A DNA stretch of 64,000 nucleotides from Welwitschia mirabilis. Its lineage: Eukaryota > Gnetophyta > Gnetopsida > Welwitschiales. Shown here one piece after another: positions 56,030 through 64,000 of this stretch (positions are counted from its first letter, which is position 1; every line of letters starts with the position of its first letter). Made by a program: the position numbers and the translations under genes. The stretch spans positions 58,568,753-58,632,752 of the forward strand of contig JBOZIK010000001.1 in assembly GCA_051453625.1 (NCBI GenBank). The letters run 5' to 3'. The notes beneath the pieces were generated by a model. It searched no databases. It was not told where the DNA came from and worked only from the letters and a program-made list of their open reading frames with translations.

Positions 56030-57076
56030 ATCTAATTCAATTCCTCTTCTTCTTTCTCTTATTTAGACTCTTCTTTAGAGTTTTCTTCTTCTTCCTCTTC
56101 TACCTTCCAAGATGAACTTCTAGGTTCCTCAAAAGTATTAGTAATCTCATGCCCAGCTGCAGTGAAGGCTTTCTTCATGTGCCTGATATGAGAGTCAATC
56201 TACCTTAGGTATGAAAGTGTCTCTTTTAGAGAGGTTTCTTTGGAAAAATGATATTTAGAGGACTTCTTTGATAGTGTAAAGATACGCATATGAGACAACA
56301 TTGCATGCCTAATGGGTGACATGGGTTAAAGGGTTTTAAGCTTTGGGTAAAAGGTCACATGATAATAATGACACATATCAGTGATTAGCACAAAGTAGGG
56401 TAAAGTTCTAGTTCTCTAATACTCCAACTAAGAAACCATATTTTTTAGTATAATGGCAAGGGCATTAATGGAGTGCTTAGCCGCTACCAAATACATCAAA
56501 TAGGTTTTATAATTGGAGGCCTTATCACAATAACCTGTCAAAGGAAAAAGTTATAGGTAAAAACTAAGTGAAAAAATGGTATTTAGGAGTAAACAAAGAA
56601 GTGAAAATGGTATGCTTCTAGCTATGGAACTAATCACAATGTTCCCTAGTAACTATTGCCTTGTCTTCCATAAAGTCACAAAGAGGCCAAAACTCCTCAT
56701 AATTCCCTCTTCATAGATTATTAATAGCTATAATAAAGTTTGCAATGATCTTCATCCTTTTCCCTAAAACTAGGGTTTCAAGGTTTCCAGAGTCAATATC
56801 GTAAGAAGCATTATAATAGAACATTTTGGTAAGGAAGGAGTAAGCTTAACCTAATACATTAAGGAAATAAGATAGATCCTGATCTTATAAGAATTAGATT
56901 ACATCTCTTAGCTCTTTAAGCTCTGAGGTAGTAATAGATCTCTCTTGACACACAGGATTCTTCTCAAACTTTTTAGAGAACTTTTCTATGACATCTTTAC
57001 ACATTCTTTAGTAGAAATAAGAAGGTTCTCTAGCTGTAACTTCCTTACTCCTTCTTCTAGAGGATTCTTCAGCCAT
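56030..57076 (-). pseudogene. Transposase_32-like ORF carried by copia B
   Basis: Second copy of the ORF in copia A, from ATG at 57076 (MAEESSRRRSKEVTAREPSY). In order: DVIEKFSKKFEKNPVCQERS, LKELRDVI, MFYYNASYDIDSGNLETLVL, a PLTGYCDKASNYRTYLMYLV stretch near 56540-56480, ETLSYLR..DSHIRHMKKAF near 56215, and a Glu/Lys-rich tail near 56100-56040. Stops and frame changes break it, but its layout matches copia A, so the ORF was present when both were mobile. It stands where integrase and reverse transcriptase should be. No catalytic motif is recognised. Confidence 0.6.
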
Positions 57077-57445
57077 TGCAACTTCTTTATAGGAGCTTGA
57101 AGATCAAAAAAATCTAAGAAAAGCTCTAGATCTAAAAAAAATGAAGGCTAGAATACAATAAAAAGAATTTGGGTGCCTCTTTCTTTTATAGAGAAGGTCA
57201 ATTAGGGTGATTTTAAGAAATAAATTAGGTTCACTTATGGTACTTCCACATTGTAACCCTTTAAGTCTGATCGACCAATTAGATTTCTAATTGACCCATC
57301 AAGACATGGATCTATAGTATTGAAAGGGATTCAAGTGACTAGGCTTTCAGGCTAGTCGACCGACTACATTTAGTCAACCAAATTATAAATCCAATCGATC
57401 ATCCTGCACTCAGTCAGAGGATGGCGAGTTAATCCCCAGCTTGTT

Positions 57446-58080
57446 TTAGTGATCAAGAAAAATATCATAATTTTGGGGTTTCATAATAGTATCTTCTAGT
57501 TGATGTTCTATTTTGACAAAATTCAAAGCATTATTTTCTTTTTCAACTTTATAATTAACATGATTGAATTGTTTATGACAAAACTCTACATAGGCATCAT
57601 GAGAAAAATAATATAGGGAAAATGATTGATTTATTCTATAAATATTGTCTATTCTATTTGCTCTAAGGATAACATTGTTTGATTTTTGATGCAAAATTTC
57701 ACATTTAGACTTATCGAAAACTACTTTATGGATTTTGTCACATATTTGGATAATACTTAATAAATTATACTTTAAACCATTAACATATAACACTTCATTA
57801 ATTTTTAGTAAATTACCTTTTTTGATGCTTTTAATACCTTCTATATTTGTTTTTCCATCATCTCTAAAGGAAAATTTTCTCCATCAATATTACTTAAGTA
57901 TGTAAAATTTGATTTTTCTCTCATCATATGTCTTAAGCATCCACTGTGTAAGTACCAGCTACTTTCATTTGAGTCCTTAAAAGCTATCTAAGTTAAGAAA
58001 CTTTTAAGATTATTAGCTTTCACCCTCTTAGTCTTCTTAGACTAATGAGGTATAATTTTTTTGAAAAAAATTGAAATGGT
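57446..58080 (-). pseudogene. Copia B protease / GAG-pre-integrase remnant
   Basis: The minus strand reads SSWYLHSGCLRHMMR near 57975-57935: the protease motif WYLDSGCSRHMTG with the catalytic Asp replaced by His. Then MLYVNGLKYNLLSI starts an open 115-codon stretch (57793-57446) with FDKSKCEILHQKSNNVI and DNIYRIN, the pre-integrase domain. The zinc-binding integrase region that should follow is represented only by AYVEFCHKQFNHVNY, and the catalytic core is missing. Confidence 0.85.
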
Positions 58081-58369
58081 AATGAATTAATTTAATTTGA
58101 AATAACATTAACTTTATAGCAAAGCAAAAAAGTTTTAAATGTCCTATCTTTTCATAAAAATAATAAGTAATCTTAGAAATGAACTTACTTTGCCAGGATA
58201 CCTTTTTTTTCCCTAACCTTATGAACTTTAACGTACGAAGTCAATACGTAATTTATTACCAACAAGTTTTTAAACTCCAACCATCTATTCTAATTTGGAA
58301 GGACCACTAGAAAATTTATTAACAAAAAAGGTAAATTTTTACCTGTGACATGAAATTAGAGTTATTAGA

Positions 58370-59650
58370 TTTGTGCAATTTGTATTTTATTTTTATTTCC
58401 CACTTTTCTTTAGTAAGAGACTTTACAACTTTATTCAAATCATTTATTCTTTTTGTTGAATTTTCACATTTCTCATTTAGTTCTTGATAAGTATCTTCTA
58501 GTTTTTCCTATTCTTCATCAATTATATATAAATAATTAGGCTCTAATGTAATAACCAAGTTCTAAAGAGGAAGAATAATTGCCATGAAAGAAGTCTTCTA
58601 TCTTTATCTACTTCTTGATCTAAATTATTATCATCCTTATCATCCTTATTATTCCATGTTATAATAAATAAAGAATTCTTTGGTTTCCTATGATTTCTTT
58701 TAGTATTTGGGCATTCATTAGCTATCTATTTAAATCCTTTTCAAGAGTAGCATTTGATTTTTTTTCCTTTGTCTTGCTGATTTTTATATTTTAGGTGTCC
58801 TCTTTTTATGCTTCTACTTGGATCACCTTTCTTTTTCCTTTTATGTAAGAATTTCTTAAACCTTTTGACTAGAAGAGCAATTTCATCATCATTTAGTTCT
58901 TCATCTAGCTTCTTAGACCTGTATTATTTCTACACACATTTCAAAGTAATGCCTTTTTTCTTTTCTTTAGTTAATTTTAATTTGTAATTTTGTAAATTAC
59001 CTTAAAGCTCTTCTAGTATCATCATGTTAATGTTCTTGTTTTTCTTGATTGTTATGACTTTAGGTTCAAATATTTTTGGAAGTAATCTCAGTACTTTTTT
59101 AACCATTTTTGTTTGATCCAAATGTTCACCTAGACTTTCCATAGAGTTGATGATGTCTAAAAATCTACCAAAGAACTTTTGTAATGTCTCCTCCTTATCC
59201 ATATGAATATCTTCAAATCTAAAGATGAGCATTTAAAGCTTGACTTGCTTTACAGTGGAAGTTCTTTTGTGAGTGACTTCAAGAATATTCTAAGATTTTT
59301 TTGCATGATTACAATTTACAATATGTTTAGATTCATCTACACATATTGTACAAAATATTGCATTAATAGCATGAAAATTTTTGATGATTTTGATCTTATT
59401 GATAATAGTCCATTGATCTTGGAATTCGGGAATGAGAATTGTATAACCATTTTCATCGGTTTTTGTTAACATAGGAACAATATAACCTTTATAAATAACC
59501 TCTTCAATATTTGTATTTAAGGATCTAAGGAATATTCTCATTTTGACTTTTCAATATACATATTTTGACTCATCAAACAAAGGTGGATGATCAGTTGAAA
59601 ATCTGTAAGAGGGATTACTCATTTTTGAATTCTAAAGTCTATATTGGTTA
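58370..59650 (-). pseudogene. Copia B gag, left unit
   Basis: Minus strand, right to left: VKMRIFLRSLNTNIEEVIYK, then INAIFCTICVDESKHIVNCN (59541-59290 frame), MLIFRFEDIHMDKEETLQKF with VVKKVLRLLPKIFEPK-like text (59232-59002), and a knuckle reduced to CYS*KGFK*IANECP near 58755. This is the DUF4219/UBN2 gag layout of plant copia elements. Stops interrupt at least five places. Confidence 0.85.
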
Positions 59651-59672
59651 AAATATTAAAATGGACTCAAAT

Positions 59673-59686
59673 TAGCTCTGATACTA
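59673..59686 (-). other. Copia B primer-binding site, left unit
   Basis: The minus strand reads TTAGTATCAGAGCT, a one-change form of TTGGTATCAGAGCC, complementary to initiator-Met tRNA as in most plant copia elements. It sits 4 bases inside the LTR edge at 59691. Confidence 0.75.
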
Positions 59687-59690
59687 ATTA

Positions 59691-60117
59691 TGAAAATCGA
59701 GAACCCTGAGGGAGTAAATAGATTCTTTAAAAGTATTTAAATAAACTTATGATAAAAACTTTCTTGAAATAGATCACTAAAAAAACTCATGCATAAAGAA
59801 AATCTAAAAGTATTTAGAAAAATGAAAATAATAGAAAGCATAAAAATACCGATCAAATGCATGAAGTCTTATTGTGGTTCAGGAAGCTACCTACTTCACT
59901 CTTGATGATTAACTTATCACTAAGCCCGATTTAGATCTCCGTTAACATTTCTAGCTATTGCAGATTCATCTATAATCTTTACACATGGAATTTTATAAGT
60001 TAAGTCTAAACTTTTTCAAATGGACTTTTGTAGGCTAAGTCTTAACGTTTCACATAGACTTTTATAGGTTAAGTCTTAACCTTTTAAATGGACCTTTATA
60101 GGCTAAGTATCAACCTT
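59691..60117 (-). repeat. Copia B middle LTR, partial
   Basis: Starts TGAAAATCGAGAACCCTGAG, collinear with the first 430 bases of the other LTRs, then cut by a gap inside the minisatellite. Confidence 0.85.
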
Positions 60118-60217
60118 NNNNNNNNNNNNNNNNNNNNNNNNNNNNNNNNNNNNNNNNNNNNNNNNNNNNNNNNNNNNNNNNNNNNNNNNNNNNNNNNNNN
60201 NNNNNNNNNNNNNNNNN
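60118..60217. other. Assembly gap (100 N)
   Basis: Left side is LTR; right side is pre-integrase/gag sequence. The rest of the LTR and the extra ORF of a second unit are missing or never existed. Confidence 0.99.
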
Positions 60218-61800
60218 GTATACCTCCTTTTAGAATAAATTTAAATAGAAGAGAACTTATTGAATTGGAAAATAACATTTTAGTCATGCAAAAAGTTTTG
60301 AATGTCTTATCTTATCACAGAAATAATAAGTAACTTTATAAATGAGCTTACTTTGTTAAGTTACTTGATTTTACTGACTTTAAGGATTTTGAGGGATGAA
60401 TCCAAGACTTGATTTATCACCAATAGGTTTTTGAACTATAAACATCTATTTTAATTTGGAAAAATCATTATAAAATTTATTTTAAAAATATAACTTATTT
60501 ATCCTATAAAGTGAGATTGGAGTTATCAAATTTAAGCATTTTATACTTTGATTATATTTCCTTCTTTTCTTTGAAGAGACTCTTTACAACCTTGTTTAGA
60601 TCATTTATCTTTTTTGCCAACTTTTCACATTCCTCATACAATTCTTGATAAGTATCTTCTAGTTCATCCTCTTCTTCATCAATCACATCCAAATCATCAA
60701 GCTCTAATGTGTTAGACTAGTTCTAAAGTGGAGGTACAATTTCCATAAGAAATACTCTTCTATCTCCATTAGATTCTTGGTTTGAACTATTTTCATCATC
60801 CTCATACACATTATCCTATGGTAGAACAAATGAAGATTTCTTTGATTTTCTATGATCTCTTTAGTATTCAGGAACTCATTTTCGATATGTTCAAATCCTT
60901 TATAAGAGTAGCATTGGATTTTTTTACCTTTGTCTTTCTCCTTATTATACTTTTTGTGTTCTCTTTTTGTACTTCTACTTGGCTTACCTTTTTTTCCCTT
61001 TGTCAAGAATTTCTTGAATCTTCTTGATAGAAAAGCAACTTCATCATCATCTAATTCTTTATCTCACTTCTTAGACTTGTATTCTTCCAACACACACTTT
61101 AAAGTAATACCTTTCTTGTTATCTTTAGTAAATTTTAGTTCATATGTTTGTAAATTACCTTGAAGTTCTTCTAGTTCCATTATATTGATATTCTTGTTTT
61201 CCTTAATTATTATGACCTTTGATTCAAATCTTTTTGGAAGGTATCTCAACACATTTCTAACTACTTTTACTTCTTTCAAACATTTACCTAGACTTGCTAT
61301 GAAATTGACTATGTTAGTAAGTCTAGTGAAGAACTCCTGTAACATCTCCTCCTTGTCCATATGAATTTCTTCAAATTTTGAAATAAGCATTTAGAGCTTA
61401 GCTTGTTTAACTATGGATGTTCCTTTTTGAATGACTTCAAGAATATCCCATGCTTCCTTTACATGTTCACAATTTACAATACATTTAAATTCATCTATAC
61501 AAACTACACAAAATATAGCATTAAGAGCATGGGCATCTGTGGTAGCTTTGGTTTTCTTGGTGGTAATTCATTAATCTTGGGTTTTGACAACTAGAATGGT
61601 ATTACCATTTGTATCAGTTTTTACTAATGTAGGCATAGTATAACCTTTATAAATAACCTATTTAATATCTGCATCTAGGAATCTAAGGAATATTCTCATT
61701 CTAGCTTTTCAATAGGCATAATTTAACTCATCGAATAAAGGTAGATGACTAGTGGAAAATCTATCAAAGGGATTACTTATTTTTGGGTTCTAAAGTCTAG
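60218..61800 (-). pseudogene. Copia B gag, right unit (with pre-integrase edge)
   Basis: The best preserved gag of the window. Minus strand: DELNYAY*KARMRIFLRFLD near 61730, LNAIFCVVCIDEFKCIVNCE near 61530-61480, then an open stretch 61390-61064: MLISKFEEIHMDKEEMLQEF ... VLRYLPKRFESKVIIIKENK ... LEELQGNLQTYELKF. The knuckle reads CYSYKGFEHIENEF near 60920-60880, with two of three Cys lost. A Glu/Asp-rich spacer follows near 60700, and the protease edge is lost in the gap at 60217. Confidence 0.87.
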
Positions 61801-61827
61801 ATTAGTTAAAATCTAAATACGGACCCA

Positions 61828-61843
61828 ACTCAGCTCTACTACA
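61828..61843 (-). other. Copia B primer-binding site, right unit
   Basis: The minus strand reads TGTAGTAGAGCTGAGTT, a decayed TGGTATCAGAGCCAGGTT, next to the LTR edge at 61847. Confidence 0.65.
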
Positions 61844-61846
61844 AAA

Positions 61847-63398
61847 TGTGGGATTGAGAACCCTAGAGGAGGGATGAATAGGTTTCTAAAAATATTCAAA
61901 TAAATTCACAATATAAACTTTCTTGAAATGAATCACCAAAAAAACTTGTGCATCAAAACTTAAAAGTATCCTAGAAAATGAAAATAATAGAAAGAATAAA
62001 AATATCATTCATATGCATGCAAGTTTTATAGTGATTTGAGAAATCTCCTACTCCACTCTCAATAATCAGCTTATTATCAAGCTTGATCCATATTTTTGTT
62101 AACTCTTTAAGTATTACAGGTTCACCTATAACCTTTACAAATGGACTTTTCTGAAGACTAAGCCTCAACCTTTTTGAATAAACTTTTGTAGGCTAATTCT
62201 CAAACTTTTGAAATAGACCTTTATAGGGTAAGTATTAACCTTTTTAAATGGACTTTTGTAGGTTAAGTTTCAACCTTTTTAAGTAATTATGGTAGTGATG
62301 ATAGAATTCCCCAAGTACACTAGTGTCACTTGTCCTTTGGCTTAATGAATGTTATGGAGCACTTCCTCTGTAAATGATAAAATCTATGAATAATGAAGTA
62401 CAATGATCTAACCTTGTATGCAAAGATACAATAGATGTCAGCTCATCTTTGGTCAGGAATGCAATACCAAAATAGTATAATGATCAATCACCAATATCCA
62501 ATACTTCAACAAAAGATCAAAAAACTTTCACAGTGATTTTTCTCTTAGCTATTTAAAATGGAAGTCTTTTAGGTTATTACAATTAAAAACATGCTTCCAA
62601 CGGATAAAAAACGGCTACATCATGGATATAAAATTTACATTTTCATTCTAGCTATTGACCCCTTAAATGTNNNNNNNNNNNNNNNNNNNNNNNNNNNNNN
62701 NNNNNNNNNNNNNNNNNNNNNNNNNNNNNNNNNNNNNNNNNNNNNNNNNNNNNNNNNNNNNNNNNNNNNNTATAAAATTTACATTTTCATTCTAGCTATT
62801 GACCCCTTAAATGTCCAGTCGACCCCTCTTAGTGTCATGAATTAAACAAGTCACCTAAGTGAGCTCTTCAGTCATCCTAGTTTTTTATAGCTTAATTTCT
62901 GGTCGACCCCTTAGGGTCCGGTTGACCACTTATCTAGTCACCTACATATCTATCCAGTCGCCCACTTGATCCTAATAAAAATCCATCCCAATTTTTTGCA
63001 TCAGGTCCACTTGACCCCTTAGGTATCCAGTCAACCTTTTGATGATCAATTTAGATGTATTAAGTGCATAGTGATTAGATCCGGTTAACCCCTCATAGGT
63101 TCAGTTAATTCCTTGACAATTAGTTTAGGAGTACTGATTTTCAAGTTCACAGGTCTAGTTGACTTTTCTAAATTCAGTTCAATTTTGAGAGTTCACTCCA
63201 GGTGTGGTCGACCCCTCAGAAGTCTGGTCGACCCCTCAAGAGGGTAACAAAACTTGATAGATTTTAATGAGTAAAATGTGGCATTCATATCTTCAGCTTC
63301 TAACCTACAAGTGATCAATATTTTCTACACAAGATACAATAAATTTCGCTTTACAAAAAACATTAGTTTGACATCAATTAGTAATTCATAATTCAACA
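61847..63398 (-). repeat. Copia B right (5') LTR
   Basis: Starts TGTGGGATTGAGAACCCTAG, ends CATAATTCAACA, then TTTTA. It contains a false 100-N gap at 62671-62770 whose two sides repeat the same 44 bases, so its true length is about 1.41 kb. Confidence 0.88.
62627..62814. other. Gap with duplicated contig ends
   Basis: Bases 62627-62670 and 62771-62814 are identical over 44 bases, on either side of 100 N. The two contigs almost certainly overlap and the gap does not exist. Confidence 0.93.
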
Positions 63399-63403
63399 TT
63401 TTA
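63399..63403. other. Target site duplication TTTTA, right
   Basis: Copy of 54045-54049 directly after the CA end of copia B. Confidence 0.88.
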
Positions 63404-64000
63404 GTCTTTTATATTTTAATAAATGAAAGTAAATAACAATGCAAATGCAAATGCAAGATGAATGATAGTGAAATGCAATAACTAAAATGCAAGTGTAATG
63501 AATCTATTTGGATTCCAATCCTCCTATCATAAAATTAGTCCTTATAGCTTAAATCAATTAGGAAGATTTTATTACTTGTTCCTAACCAACATAAACTATG
63601 AGATATGCAAAATAAAATATGGATAATGAAATTACGGAAATGGAATGAAATAGAATGCAATACAAAATCTAAATGAACAAAGTCAACCTTAATAAAGATT
63701 ATCCTTATGATCTAAATAAACTTGTGGAGTTGTCACTAAACCATAATTAACTTAAACCATAAGGGGACATTTACACAATAGGAGTAAAAAAAGTAATTGA
63801 ATTAATTATCAACTTGACATCCACTTATAATAAAGTAGCAGAACCTTAATGAAGGATACTTAGCCTAACACTAAGGTAAACTTCTCTTTGTAGCTATTGG
63901 ATGAACCTTTTATCCTTGAATCTTCTATCATAAGAATATTTGGTCAAAAGGATGGAAATGAAAGTTAAGAAAAGGGAGGATATTTATAGTTTTACATTGA
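63404..64000 (-). repeat. gypsy-Y LTR of copy Y4, right part
   Basis: Resumes with GTCTTTTATATTTTAATAAA, collinear with 50088 onward and with 39830 onward, up to the window end. The hairpin-motif part of this LTR lies beyond the window. Confidence 0.85.

Larger units (their letters stand above)
54050..63398 (-). mobile_element. Copia element B, tandem non-autonomous LTR retrotransposon
   Basis: Starts TGTGGGATTGAGAACC, ends CATAATTCAACA, flanked by TTTTA. Genes read on the minus strand. It has three LTR stretches (54050-55532, 59691-60117, 61847-63398), two primer-binding sites and two gag copies. The left internal unit is complete for this family: Transposase_32-like ORF, pre-integrase, protease, gag. 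The right unit keeps gag and a pre-integrase edge. It is the same family as copia A and likewise lacks integrase, reverse transcriptase and RNase H. Confidence 0.88.

Noticed and set aside
1-64000. rRNA, tRNA genes, CRISPR arrays, bacterial operons
   Set aside because: None seen; composition and elements are those of plant nuclear repeats.

Overview
This is a window of plant nuclear DNA: AT-rich, with no intact gene of useful length, and filled with decayed, nested transposable elements. A D6PK-type (AGC VIII, plant-specific) protein kinase pseudogene, plant-type Ty1/copia and Ty3/gypsy elements and a CACTA terminus point to a flowering plant. The species cannot be told from the sequence. Twelve runs of N (eight of exactly 100 bases) mark joins between contigs, and several joins jump between copies of one repeat family, so long-range order across gaps is uncertain.

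Layout. 1-2.1 kb: plus-strand Ty3/gypsy remnant (gag piece, LTR end, primer-binding site, leader, gag start). 3.66-7.3 kb: D6PK-like kinase pseudogene (4386-5498) whose 5' flank is duplicated at 6691-7305. About 7.95-8.13 kb: one terminus of a CACTA transposon, abutting a gypsy-Y LTR fragment. 8.95-16.40 kb: copia element A, genes on the minus strand, bounded by a 5-bp CATTC duplication and inserted in an Athila/Tat-like gypsy LTR. 16.4-31.45 kb: broken Athila/Tat-like gypsy copies (gag-like cores, inverted LTRs, an integrase relic, one LTR with a TATA box), interrupted at 26.4-28.6 kb by non-repeat-like DNA that includes a CpG-rich island. 31.45-53.9 kb: a second gypsy-like family, called Y here, minus strand and without recognisable pol; one Y element (39669-51721, ATGGT duplication) sits inside an older Y copy. 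53.9-64 kb: a further Y LTR split by copia element B (54050-63398, TTTTA duplication).

The two copia elements keep gag and a protease/pre-integrase part. In place of integrase, reverse transcriptase and RNase H they carry a degenerate ORF resembling the putative plant transposon protein (Transposase_32-like) family, so they look non-autonomous. The most interesting structure not explained by ordinary annotation is a hairpin-capable motif, arms TGTCATCC and GGGATGACA. It recurs three times in each full Y LTR, three times between primer-binding site and gag, and again in the 3' region. All coding relics are riddled with stops, so the window behaves as heterochromatic repeat DNA rather than an active gene region.
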